In this document: one piece after another, positions 22,314-30,475 of the stretch
Numbering within the stretch: position 1 is the stretch's first letter
Layout of the letters: each line of letters opens with the position of its first letter
Origin: Candidatus Sulfurimonas baltica
GTDB lineage: Bacteria > Campylobacterota > Campylobacteria > Campylobacterales > Sulfurimonadaceae
Length of the DNA: 64,000 nucleotides
Direction of reading: 5' to 3'
NCBI RefSeq assembly: GCF_015265455.1
Contig: NZ_CP054492.1
Location: forward strand, 2,666,001 to 2,730,000
Position numbers and translations under genes: made by a program
The notes under the pieces: generated by a model
Seen by the model: only the letters and a program-made list of their open reading frames with translations
Told to the model about the DNA's origin: nothing
The model's database searches: none

Positions 22314-23408
22314 TTACTTACTAGATTCTACCATAAATTTAACAATATCTTTTACTTGCTCATCTGTAAGATCCATAGCTCCACCCTTAGGAGGCATTCC
22401 ATTAAATCCTTTGATAGCGTGACTATTAACCGTATCCATACCTTGTGCTACAACAGCAGCCCATGCATCATGATTACCAACAGCTGGAGCTCCCATTGCA
22501 TCAGTTTTATGACAAAGTGAACAAGAAGCATCGTACATTTTTTCAGCAGCTGATTTAGAACCTGTAGAAGTCTCTACTGGTAAATCTCTAACAGTTGAGT
22601 ATGCTGGAACTACATTTGTAATTTCCATTCCAATGCTTTTAACTGCCTCTTTTTTACAATCTTTCATACAACGAGTACCAACTGCACCATAGTTTTTACG
22701 ATCTTTAAAGAAAGCTCTTACGTTTTCAACACCTTGTGGACCGTTTACATCTGGATAAAAACCATCACGGTTTGGTAAAACTACTTTTAGTAATTGTTCT
22801 TTGTCAAGAACAAACTCTTCATCTAATGTTTCACCATCAATTTTTATATCATTAGCAGCTAATAAGTAGGCAGTCATTGCATACAACTCATTATTAGTAA
22901 GGCTTTTTGGATGCGCGTATGGCATTGCATCACGGATGTACCAGATTAGAGTACTAACTTGTGGCCAATATGAGCCGATAGTTCTTTTTGGAGCATCTTT
23001 ACCTGGACATGTTCTTTGATTTTTAAGTGATGCAACTGTACCGCCAGCAAGAGTAGGATAACCCTTACCACCAGCTCCGAATTCGCCGTGACAAGAAGCA
23101 CATTGCTTTTCGTATAGTAAATCACCCTCTTCAACAGAGCCTGAACCTTCTGGAAAACCTGTTCCATCTGGCATCATATCTGTATCCCAAGCTTTTAACT
23201 CAGCAGCTGTTGGAACTCTACCGTAGTTAAGTTTTGACATAGCTTGCGTATTGTATCTATATGCAGTTTCAACACCGTTTGCTCTAGGGTAAGTCATACC
23301 ACCATCTAAAGCATCTTGTTTTCCATTGTAAACACCAGCAGTTGCAAGAGTCGATGCTAGTGCTAAGATAACACCAGTAACAATTAATTTATTATTTAAT
23401 TTAAACAT
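22314..23408 (-). CDS. soxD: Dihaem cytochrome c SoxD
   Basis: Electron-transfer subunit of the SoxCD sulfane dehydrogenase, which takes six electrons from the SoxY-bound sulfane sulfur. The 364-residue protein has a Sec signal ending at about residue 24 and two haem sites, CASCH at about residues 103-107 and CSLCH at about 296-300, with downstream Met ligands in TDAMGAP and GMPPKGGAM. AAGGAGGAG is a strong ribosome-binding site. It follows soxC by 15 bases. Confidence 0.9.
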   Translation of the reverse strand: MFKLNNKLIVTGVILALASTLATAGVYNGKQDALDGGMTYPRANGVETAYRYNTQAMSKLNYGRVPTAAELKAWDTDMMPDGTGFPEGSGSVEEGDLLYEKQCASCHGEFGAGGKGYPTLAGGTVASLKNQRTCPGKDAPKRTIGSYWPQVSTLIWYIRDAMPYAHPKSLTNNELYAMTAYLLAANDIKIDGETLDEEFVLDKEQLLKVVLPNRDGFYPDVNGPQGVENVRAFFKDRKNYGAVGTRCMKDCKKEAVKSIGMEITNVVPAYSTVRDLPVETSTGSKSAAEKMYDASCSLCHKTDAMGAPAVGNHDAWAAVVAQGMDTVNSHAIKGFNGMPPKGGAMDLTDEQVKDIVKFMVESSK

Positions 23409-23423
23409 TTATACATCTCCTCC

Positions 23424-24749
23424 TTATTTACTTGGACAATTATCTGTTCTAACTTGAACATTATGTACTGAATTGTCTGCTTTTACTTCCCAAGTAACAA
23501 TTGAGTTTCTGTGATAAACACCTTCTACACCAATAATATCTTTCTCTTGAGAAACTGTTGGCTGAACGTTGCCACTATCATCCATTGAACGAGACTGAAG
23601 CAATAATGGCTTACCATCATATTTATGCATAAACGAGAATCTAGTCCATGACTTAGGTAACACTAAACCTTTTAACTGAGCTTCTGTATAGTTTTGTCCA
23701 CCATCTATTGATACATCTACATTAGTAATTGTTCCATGACCTGACCATGCAAGACCTTCTATCTCAATCATTTGACCAACTTTAAGATTTTTCCATGGTT
23801 TTTCAGGACATGGAGAAGTAATAATCGAGTTAGTCTCTAATGGATAGAAATGCTGAATTGCTTTACCGCTCTTAGTAAGAACTGTATACTTAGAAGTCTC
23901 TTCTTTACAGTACCAAGGCTCTGCACCGAACTCTAAACGCTTTAACCATTTAATACATAGGTTTGCTTCCCAGCCTGGTAACATTAAACGAACAGGATAA
24001 CCTTGTTCTGGTCTAAGTGCTTCACCATTTTGAGCCCAAACAATCATTGCATCGTCTAAAACTTTTTCAACAGGAATTGTTCTGCTCATTTCTGAACCAT
24101 CAGAACCTTCAGCCAACATCCATTTTGCAGTTGGTTTAATACCTAAATCATCAAGAATTACAGAAAGACGAACACCTGTCCACTCAGAGTTACTCATCAT
24201 ACCTTTTACAAACTGTAAAGAGTTGAACTGAGGACCTTTCCATTCAGCAGCACCATTTGCAGGGCACTCCAAGAAAAGTATTCTACTCTCAGATGGATAT
24301 TGCTTTAATTCATCAAGAGTTAAAACAATTGGTTTCTCAACTAAACCATGAATCATAAGTCTAAATTTGTTAGGATCTACATGTGCAACACCGTTGTGAG
24401 TTCTAGTAAAGTGTAAACCATTTGGTGTAATGATACCTTCTAACTCGTGTAATGGTGACATAGAAACAGCAGCATGCATGTCTCCAGCAGATGACATAAG
24501 ACTTGATGTTCTTCTTACAACATTATGCTCATATTTTGATGGAATACCATATGGATACTTATTAAGCTCATCACCTAAAGTTGTTCCCCACTTAACATGG
24601 TGTATTATATTTTCATCATCAGCTAACAACTTAGCAGGTGCTAAAACAGCAGCTGCAGTGATAGCACTAACAGAATAAACAGCTGTTTTCTTAAAGAAAT
24701 CTCTTCTACTATTAGTAGTTTCTAAATTATTTTCAGAAATTTTACTCAT
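23424..24749 (-). CDS. soxC: Sulfane dehydrogenase molybdoprotein SoxC
   Basis: Molybdenum-cofactor subunit of SoxCD, homologous to sulfite oxidase. The 441-residue protein carries a Tat signal (SRRDFFKKTA then a hydrophobic stretch). The pterin-binding domain has ILFLECPANGAAEWKG, in which the Cys is the expected molybdenum ligand. A C-terminal dimerisation domain follows (ITNVDVSIDGGQNYTEA). Typical SoxC proteins have a Gly-Asn after this cysteine; here it reads PANG. AAGGAGGT is an optimal ribosome-binding site. First gene of soxC-D-Y-Z-H, about 86 bases behind the promoter. soxXA and soxB are not in the window, so they must lie elsewhere if present. Confidence 0.92.
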   Translation of the reverse strand: MSKISENNLETTNSRRDFFKKTAVYSVSAITAAAVLAPAKLLADDENIIHHVKWGTTLGDELNKYPYGIPSKYEHNVVRRTSSLMSSAGDMHAAVSMSPLHELEGIITPNGLHFTRTHNGVAHVDPNKFRLMIHGLVEKPIVLTLDELKQYPSESRILFLECPANGAAEWKGPQFNSLQFVKGMMSNSEWTGVRLSVILDDLGIKPTAKWMLAEGSDGSEMSRTIPVEKVLDDAMIVWAQNGEALRPEQGYPVRLMLPGWEANLCIKWLKRLEFGAEPWYCKEETSKYTVLTKSGKAIQHFYPLETNSIITSPCPEKPWKNLKVGQMIEIEGLAWSGHGTITNVDVSIDGGQNYTEAQLKGLVLPKSWTRFSFMHKYDGKPLLLQSRSMDDSGNVQPTVSQEKDIIGVEGVYHRNSIVTWEVKADNSVHNVQVRTDNCPSK

Positions 24750-24790
24750 TTAATATCTACCTCCTTTAATGTAACTTGTAGATTTTATAG

Positions 24791-24830
24791 TATGCAATAG
24801 TACAAAACTTAATTATGCATAGTACAAAAT
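24791..24830. promoter_or_regulatory. Direct repeat in the sox leader
   Basis: ATAGTACAAAA occurs at 24797-24807 and again at 24819-24829, each preceded by TATGCA, a 22-base period (two helical turns). The copies lie just downstream of the predicted transcription start, where a repressor would block elongation. No other copies were noticed in the window. Confidence 0.45.
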
Positions 24831-24841
24831 GCAAGGTGAAG

Positions 24842-24871
24842 ATTATATAGCAAGTTTTATTCAATTGTCAA
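24842..24871 (-). promoter_or_regulatory. Consensus promoter of the sox operon
   Basis: TTGACA (24866-24871) and TATAAT (24842-24847) with an 18-base spacer on the minus strand. The transcript would begin near 24835 and have an 86-nt leader before soxC. Confidence 0.8.
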
Positions 24872-25033
24872 GCATTCTCACAAAAATGTAATAATTTTCT
24901 CACATTTTTATAATAACTACACACTTTTTATTACTAATATTCATTAATATATTGATAATAATAATAAAAGTATGTTATTCGCATAAATAAAAATTATGTT
25001 AAAATTACAAATATACTAACACAAGGCGCATCT

Positions 25034-25474
25034 ATGTCAAACAAAAAAGTTGGAGAGGTTTTAAAGCTTTTTATATCTAAGTCTGGCACTTCACAAAGAT
25101 TTGAAAAGTCTGACATCTCTTTGGACATGTTGGGCGTTGTTGGAGATAAATTTTACAATAAAGATGCGCAACGCTCTGTTTTGATTGCCTCTATTGAGAG
25201 TTATGAGCTTATTAGAAAGTACGGTATAGAGATGCCGTTTGGTTATTTGGGTGAGAATATTTTATTGGACTACAATCCATACAATTTAGAGATAGGAACA
25301 CAGTTTAAAATAGGTGAGGTAATTTTAGAGATAAGTCAAAACTGCACTATATGTAACCATCTTGCTGTTTTAGATGTAAAGATACCTACACTGCTGAAGA
25401 ACGATAGGGGTATATTTGCACAAGTTGTTAAAGCAGGGGAAGTAAAAGAGGGTGATGAAGTTTATCTGGTGTAG
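25034..25474 (+). CDS. MOSC-domain protein
   Basis: MOSC domains occur in molybdenum-cofactor sulfurases, YiiM and mARC, and handle sulfur or Mo cofactor ligands. The 146 residues cover one compact domain. It has DMLGVVGDKFYNKDAQRSVL near the start, FGYLGENILLD mid-protein, and the conserved cysteine region ISQNCTICNHLAVL at about residues 103-116. It is divergent from soxC, whose product needs Mo cofactor, a suggestive context. The last 13 bases overlap the end of the bioC-like gene. Confidence 0.85.
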   Translation: MSNKKVGEVLKLFISKSGTSQRFEKSDISLDMLGVVGDKFYNKDAQRSVLIASIESYELIRKYGIEMPFGYLGENILLDYNPYNLEIGTQFKIGEVILEISQNCTICNHLAVLDVKIPTLLKNDRGIFAQVVKAGEVKEGDEVYLV

Positions 25475-26148
25475 ATAAACGCCACTTCAAACTCTAAGTA
25501 GTTGAGAGGGTATTCATTAAGAAGCTTTTTACTCTCTTTATATGAGAGTATTTTTCTAGCTCCACTAACACCGCTTTTTTTTATGTATTTAAACATATCC
25601 CTTGTAGATTCAAACTCCAGCTTATAATTTAAAATCTCAAAATCTGCGTTGAAATATTTTTTTTGAAGTTCATTTACCTCATCGGCACTTCTAAGCAGTG
25701 AGCTTATAGATGCTGTCTCATTTAGGGTTCTAAAAGTGTTTGATGTAAATATAGCTAGTGCAACGGGAGCATTGAGTTGTTTGATACTTGCAAATACACT
25801 CTCTAAACTATTCGCCCACTGCAGTGCTGAAGCTGAAAAAATATAATCATACTTATATGTAAGCAGGTTATCAAATAGTGCCTCATCATTAAAGTCACCG
25901 TAAACAGACTCTATCTTTTTAGACTTAGGGTGAAGTTCCAGCATCCCTGGAGCAAAATCAACTCCGGTAAAGTGCTCATAATCCCAATCTATTGCTTTAC
26001 ACACACTACCGCTTCCACAACCAAGGTCTAAAATATTTTTTGGTTTATGTTTTACCGTGCTTAGCAGTTTTTCTATTACCTTGTTTTGTATCACATTGTA
26101 TGTATTGTAATCCAGGGCATGCTTGGAAAACTCCGAACTAATTTTCAT
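25462..26148 (-). CDS. bioC: SAM-dependent methyltransferase, BioC-like
   Basis: Probable malonyl-ACP O-methyltransferase that starts biotin synthesis by masking malonyl-ACP. I start at ATG 26148 (MKISSEFSKHALDYNTYNVIQ), as BioC proteins begin with an F-x-x-A-x-x-Y segment; the frame is open to 26193 but those residues overlap znuB. The SAM loop ILDLGCGSGSVC is at about residues 38-49 and GVDFAPGML at about 61-69. The length is 228 residues. Its start overlaps the upstream permease stop by 4 bases. No other biotin gene is in the window, so a different methyl acceptor is possible. Confidence 0.7.
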   Translation of the reverse strand: MKISSEFSKHALDYNTYNVIQNKVIEKLLSTVKHKPKNILDLGCGSGSVCKAIDWDYEHFTGVDFAPGMLELHPKSKKIESVYGDFNDEALFDNLLTYKYDYIFSASALQWANSLESVFASIKQLNAPVALAIFTSNTFRTLNETASISSLLRSADEVNELQKKYFNADFEILNYKLEFESTRDMFKYIKKSGVSGARKILSYKESKKLLNEYPLNYLEFEVAFIYTR

Positions 26149-26942
26149 TTTCTGTTTACAGCCAAAGATATTATAAAAATAACGATTACACATATAACAA
26201 TAGTCGCACCCGATGGGAGAGAGAAATAAAAAGAGAGAGTCATTCCGGCAATAACGCTAAGTACAGCAATAAATAGAGAGATAATCACTGTTTTAAAAAA
26301 ACCTTCTTTAAACTGCAGAGCAGAAACTGTCGGGATTACCATAAGAGCACCTATAAGTAGACTTCCAACAACTCTTATAGATAGTGCAATAATGACAGCG
26401 ACCACACTTACCAACAAAAAATTTAGCGCTTTTACTTTAATACCACTTGTTTTTGCCACCTCTTCATCATAAGCTATAAAATAAAGCTCTTTTGAAAAAA
26501 ACAATAAAGAGCCTAAAGACAGGGCTCCAAAGATGGCTATTGTCACAACATCTTCACTACTAACAGAGAGAATAGAGCCAAAAAGGTATGAAAATAGCGA
26601 GTTGTTAAAAGCACCGCCTAGAGAAACTATTATGACTGCAACAGCCAATGAACCTGAGAGCAAAATAGCCAACACTGCATCGGAGTAAAGCTCAAAAGAG
26701 CTTCTTAAATACTCGATAAGCCAAGCGGAGACAACGGCAAAAACAACGGCAATCCAAAGAGGGTTAAGTCCGGCTACAAGACCTACCGCAACACCGACTA
26801 AAGCCGAGTGAGCAAGTGTTTCACTAATCATTGAGTAGCGACGAAGCACAATAAAAGTCCCACTTATGGAAGCAAGTATGGCAATAATAATACCTGCTAT
26901 AAAAGCTCTTTGCATAAATTCATATTCAAACATCTCTAACAT
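26145..26942 (-). CDS. znuB: Metal ABC transporter permease (ZnuB-like)
   Basis: Inner-membrane permease of an ABC-3-family zinc or manganese importer. The 265 residues show seven or eight hydrophobic helices and the family region RRYSMISETLAHSALVGVAVG at about residues 34-54. It lies one base after the ATPase gene and is followed by the overlapping bioC-like gene. Confidence 0.88.
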   Translation of the reverse strand: MLEMFEYEFMQRAFIAGIIIAILASISGTFIVLRRYSMISETLAHSALVGVAVGLVAGLNPLWIAVVFAVVSAWLIEYLRSSFELYSDAVLAILLSGSLAVAVIIVSLGGAFNNSLFSYLFGSILSVSSEDVVTIAIFGALSLGSLLFFSKELYFIAYDEEVAKTSGIKVKALNFLLVSVVAVIIALSIRVVGSLLIGALMVIPTVSALQFKEGFFKTVIISLFIAVLSVIAGMTLSFYFSLPSGATIVICVIVIFIISLAVNRK

Positions 26943-26943
26943 G

Positions 26944-27714
26944 TTAATGCTCGTGCTTATGCATGTGAATTAGATGAGCATCTATGCCATAAAGCTCGCT
27001 CATCTCTTGGCAGCTTAGAACTTGTTTAGGATTATTGCAGACTGTAGCTTTTTGATTTATGGTAAAAAGCCTTGCTATATCATCTGCGATTACGCCAATG
27101 TCATGCGTTATAAAAACGATAGTCATCCCCTCTGCCTTGTTTAATTCTCCTAAGAGTGTATAAAAACGTTTTTGAGAGAGTACATCCACCCCTGTGTTTG
27201 GCTCATCCAGTATAAGAATCTCTGGCTTTGAGGCAAGGGCGCGGGCAATCATAACTCTTTGTCTTTGCCCACCCGAGAGCGTCCCTATCATCTTATCTTT
27301 TAAATTTACAACATCCATTTTAGACATTGCGTCATTAACCAAATGCTTGTCCTGTTCGCTGTATGTGGAAAAAAAGCCTCTTTGAGAAGTTCTTCCCATT
27401 TTCACAATATCTAAAACCGTTGCAGGAAAAGATGAGTCTACATGTGAAGCGCGCTGTGGAACATAACCAATTTTATGCCAATCATTAAAATCTTTTAGTT
27501 TTTTGCCAAATATTTTTATTTCGCCGTCTGTAGGTTTTTCAAGACCTAAAAGCATACGAATAAGAGTTGTTTTACCGCCACCGTTTGGTCCGATTATAGC
27601 TATATACTCCCCGCCAAAAATCTCCAGTGATATGTTTTTAAGGATACTCTGACCCTTCACGCTAAAACCTAAGTTCTTAATGTCAAAAATAGGAACTTTA
27701 AATTTCATCTGCAC
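26944..27714 (-). CDS. znuC: Metal ABC transporter ATPase (ZnuC-like)
   Basis: ATP-binding subunit. It has Walker A GPNGGGKTT at about residues 42-50, the signature LSGGQRQRV, Walker B ILILDEPNTGVD and a switch histidine (FITHD). A His-rich tail (HLIHMHKHEH) is common in zinc-type ATPases. Its start overlaps the binding-protein gene by 10 bases. An ATG two codons downstream is an alternative start. Confidence 0.88.
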   Translation of the reverse strand: MQMKFKVPIFDIKNLGFSVKGQSILKNISLEIFGGEYIAIIGPNGGGKTTLIRMLLGLEKPTDGEIKIFGKKLKDFNDWHKIGYVPQRASHVDSSFPATVLDIVKMGRTSQRGFFSTYSEQDKHLVNDAMSKMDVVNLKDKMIGTLSGGQRQRVMIARALASKPEILILDEPNTGVDVLSQKRFYTLLGELNKAEGMTIVFITHDIGVIADDIARLFTINQKATVCNNPKQVLSCQEMSELYGIDAHLIHMHKHEH

Positions 27715-28634
27715 TCAAGGGCCTTTGAAATTTTTTCTAAATTGCTTCTCATAATATCTTCATAACTAAGGTTTTTCTCTGCTTCATCAGCCGTAATATT
27801 TCCAAGAGGCTGGAGAGTATTAACACTTACCTTCGCTTCAGTGGCTATGCTTTTAATAGCTTTATCGCTTGCGAAACTCTCAAAAAATATGGTTGAGATA
27901 TTGTGCTCTTTAACATGCTCAATCAAAGTCAGCATACTTTTTGCGCTCGGCTGCGCATCAGGAGAGAGACCGCTAAGAGCCTCTATATTAAAGCCATAAA
28001 TGTTTGAGATATATGAAAAAGCATTGTGGTTTACGATAATTGTAGAGACTCTACATGTAGAGAGTTTTTCTTTATAATCTTTGTGAAGTCTTTTTAGCAT
28101 ATCAACATAAGTATCTCTATTTTTACTATAAAGCTCTCTGTTAGCCGGCAAGAGTGCTATAAGTTCTTTGGTAATAAACTCTGTCGCTTTTATCATATTT
28201 TGTAAATCAAGCCAATAATGGGGATCAACTTTGCTGTCAGAATGGTTATGATTCTCTTTGTCCTGCCCATCTTCTATAAAGTTTTTTAACTCTACATGTA
28301 GGCTCATGTCGATAGCTTTGTTTTTAAAATCAAAACCATCTATCCATGGCTCCAGACCTGCTCCGCTGTAAACTACCAAATCACTTTTATAGAGCTTTAT
28401 CACCTCTTTGGGCGAAGGCTCATAGCTATGTGCGTCAACACCCAAAGGTAAAATTAAAAAAGGTTCTGCTGTATCGCCGACAAGATTTATTGCTATATCA
28501 TATAAAGAGAATGTGCTAAGTGCAATAGTTGGCTTATGAGTGGTCTCTTTTATTTTTGCATCTTGCTTCATAACTATTAACTGAAAAATAAAAAGTATAA
28601 TCACAGCAATAAATATGGTATTTTTTAAGTTCAT
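27705..28634 (-). CDS. znuA: Metal-binding periplasmic protein (ZnuA-like)
   Basis: Solute-binding protein of cluster A-I for zinc or manganese, 309 residues, with an N-terminal hydrophobic anchor. Metal ligands are visible: His in GVDAHSYEPSPKEV, His in DPHYWLD, His in IVNHNAFSY and a late Glu/Asp. The short HNHSD loop before DPHYW is the histidine-rich loop typical of zinc binders, but short. First gene of znuA-C-B-bioC. Zinc rather than manganese is inference. Confidence 0.82.
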   Translation of the reverse strand: MNLKNTIFIAVIILFIFQLIVMKQDAKIKETTHKPTIALSTFSLYDIAINLVGDTAEPFLILPLGVDAHSYEPSPKEVIKLYKSDLVVYSGAGLEPWIDGFDFKNKAIDMSLHVELKNFIEDGQDKENHNHSDSKVDPHYWLDLQNMIKATEFITKELIALLPANRELYSKNRDTYVDMLKRLHKDYKEKLSTCRVSTIIVNHNAFSYISNIYGFNIEALSGLSPDAQPSAKSMLTLIEHVKEHNISTIFFESFASDKAIKSIATEAKVSVNTLQPLGNITADEAEKNLSYEDIMRSNLEKISKALECR

Positions 28635-28692
28635 GATATTCCAAATATTTTTTGAAATTATAGCTAAAATTGTATTATAAAAAATTTTTGGG

Positions 28693-28698
28693 TATAAT
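28693..28698 (+). promoter_or_regulatory. -10 box for secG
   Basis: TGGGTATAATTCGC, an extended -10, 29 bases before the secG ATG, preceded by a T-rich tract rather than a -35. Confidence 0.55.
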
Positions 28699-28727
28699 TC
28701 GCAACTTTTACAACCCAGGATATATAT

Positions 28728-29048
28728 ATGACAACCGGTTTTTTACTTATTATTCAAATCATTTTAGTAGTGGTACTAGTGATTGCAGTACTACTGCAAA
28801 AAAGTTCAAGCATTGGCCTAGGTGCTTACAGTGGCTCGAATGAGTCTGTGTTTGGAGCAAAAGGTCCAGCTAGCTTTTTGGCAAAAACAACATTCCTTAT
28901 TGGCTTTTTATTTGTTGCTAACACCATAACTTTAGGCTACATGTACTCATCAGCTAGAGAAGAATCTGTTGTTGACAACATGGTTGAGTCTACAAATGTA
29001 GTAGCTCCATCTGCAACTACTACACCTGTTGCACCTGCTACAAAATAA
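28728..29048 (+). CDS. secG: Preprotein translocase subunit SecG
   Basis: Small membrane subunit of SecYEG. The 106 residues include two hydrophobic helices joined by the typical loop LLQKSSSIGLGAYSGSNESV followed by FGAKGPASFL. The C-terminal tail is rich in Ala, Thr and Val, as in other Campylobacterota SecG. Transcribed ahead of frr. Confidence 0.93.
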   Translation: MTTGFLLIIQIILVVVLVIAVLLQKSSSIGLGAYSGSNESVFGAKGPASFLAKTTFLIGFLFVANTITLGYMYSSAREESVVDNMVESTNVVAPSATTTPVAPATK

Positions 29049-29115
29049 CTTAAAAGAGTAGTTGCACTTTTTGCAGCTATCTCTCCCTCTTTTGTTTCTT
29101 TAAACATTTCTATTG

Positions 29116-29121
29116 TATAAT
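29116..29121 (+). promoter_or_regulatory. -10 box for frr
   Basis: TTGTATAATCCCG, an extended -10, lies 34 bases before the frr ATG, after T-rich sequence (TCTTTTGTTTCTTT) of the kind that stands in for a -35 in this phylum. Confidence 0.55.
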
Positions 29122-29155
29122 CCCGAATTATTTTTCATACATCAAGGAAACAAAC

Positions 29156-29713
29156 ATGCTAAAAGAAATATTTGACAAATGTGAAGCAAAGATGAAATCA
29201 AGCATAGAGCATATGCAAAGAGATTTCAAAACGCTTAGAACAGGAAAAGTTACAACATCAGTTTTGGACAATGTAAGAATTGATTACTACGGAACTATGA
29301 CAGCTCTTGACCAAGTTGGTTCTATTATTGTAACAGATGCAACGACTATAGTTGTAAACCCGTGGGAAAAAAACCTATTGGCTAGTATTGAGACAGCAAT
29401 ATCAAAAGCGAATGTTGGAGCAAATCCAAATAACGATGGTGAGCAAATTAAACTATTTTTCCCGGCTATGACAGTTGACCAGAGAAAAGAGTCTGTTAAA
29501 CAGATGAAAGTTATGGGTGAAAATGCAAAAGTATCTGTTAGAAATGACAGAAAAAACTCAAATGACCAAATTAAAAAACTTGAAAAAGACAAAGAAGTAA
29601 CTGCTGATGAGTCTAAATCTGCTCAAGACAATATACAAAAAATAACTGACAAATACTCTACAATGATTGAAACAATATTAAAAGACAAAGAAATCGAAAT
29701 ACTTAAAGTATAG
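29156..29713 (+). CDS. frr: Ribosome recycling factor
   Basis: Splits post-termination ribosomes together with EF-G. It has 185 residues, the standard length. KDFKTLRTGKVTTSVLDNV-type N-terminal sequence (here FKTLRTGKVT) and VRNDRKNSNDQIKKLEKD at about residues 130-150 are family signatures. CAAGGAAAC is the ribosome-binding site. Confidence 0.96.
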   Translation: MLKEIFDKCEAKMKSSIEHMQRDFKTLRTGKVTTSVLDNVRIDYYGTMTALDQVGSIIVTDATTIVVNPWEKNLLASIETAISKANVGANPNNDGEQIKLFFPAMTVDQRKESVKQMKVMGENAKVSVRNDRKNSNDQIKKLEKDKEVTADESKSAQDNIQKITDKYSTMIETILKDKEIEILKV

Positions 29714-29715
29714 AA

Positions 29716-29818
29716 GCATCAAGATGCGAGAGCCTTACGCTGAGTAAAACTAAGCGTTAGCGCAAACAAAGGAATTACTTCCTTTGTTGTGATAAATAAA
29801 TATGAAGGTTTCCTTCAT
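29716..29818 (+). repeat. Four consecutive hairpins between frr and pyrE
   Basis: Inverted repeats in tandem: GCATC-N2-GATGC (29716-29727); ACGCT..AGT-AAA-ACT..AGCGT (29737-29757); AACAAAGGAA-N4-TTCCTTTGTT (29765-29788, perfect 10 bp); ATGAAGG-N3-CCTTCAT (29802-29818, followed by TTTTA). They could end frr transcription or act as a leader controlling pyrE. Confidence 0.6.
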
Positions 29819-29846
29819 TTTATGTAATAAAATTAAGGGTAATAAG

Positions 29847-30455
29847 ATGGATGTTAAAAAAATATATATGGATGCAGATGCTCTTTTAGAGGGGCATTTT
29901 AAACTAAGCAGTGGCAACCACTCACAGTTTTACCTGCAATCTGCAAAAGTTTTAGAAGATCCAAAAACAGCTAAACTTCTTGCTGATGCGCTAGCAGTAC
30001 AAATCAAAGAGAGTGGATTGAAAATAGACACGGTTTGCGCCCCTGCACTTGGTGGACTAATTGCCGGTTTTGCTCTTGCTCAAGCTCTTGATGTTCGTTT
30101 TATATTTGCTGAGAGAGTTGAAGGCGTGATGAATATTCGCCGTGGTTTTGAAGTTAGCAAAGGCGAGAGAGTTTTAATGTGTGAAGACATCATTACAACC
30201 GGTGGTTCGGCTATGGAAGCTGCCGCTGTTGTTAAACAACTTGGCGGAGAGATTGTTGGTGTCGCAGCATTGGCTAATCGTGGTTTTTGTAAACGTGAGC
30301 ATAGCGATGTCAAAACTCAGCCAAACTGTAAACTTCCTCAAGATATTCCATTTTTTGCACTTGCTGATTTTACATTTGAGATGCATAAACCAGATACTTG
30401 TCCTCTGTGTAAAGATGGCAGCGAAGCTATAAAACCTGGCTCTAGAGGTAACTAA
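29847..30455 (+). CDS. pyrE: Orotate phosphoribosyltransferase
   Basis: Adds ribose-5-phosphate from PRPP to orotate in pyrimidine synthesis. I start at ATG 29847 ([20 protein letters not shown]), which has AAGGGT 9 bases upstream; an in-frame ATG at 29802 lies inside a hairpin. The resulting 202 residues fit the family. The PRPP motif [18 protein letters not shown] is at about residues 109-126 and the orotate loop [10 protein letters not shown] near the N-terminus. A C-terminal CPLC pair is present. Confidence 0.94.
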   Translation: MDVKKIYMDADALLEGHFKLSSGNHSQFYLQSAKVLEDPKTAKLLADALAVQIKESGLKIDTVCAPALGGLIAGFALAQALDVRFIFAERVEGVMNIRRGFEVSKGERVLMCEDIITTGGSAMEAAAVVKQLGGEIVGVAALANRGFCKREHSDVKTQPNCKLPQDIPFFALADFTFEMHKPDTCPLCKDGSEAIKPGSRGN

Positions 30456-30475
30456 ACTTTTTTAAGGCATCGTTT

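Noticed and set aside
29802-29846. Longer pyrE start at ATG 29802
   Set aside because: That ATG is part of a hairpin; AAGGGT precedes ATG 29847, which gives the usual length.
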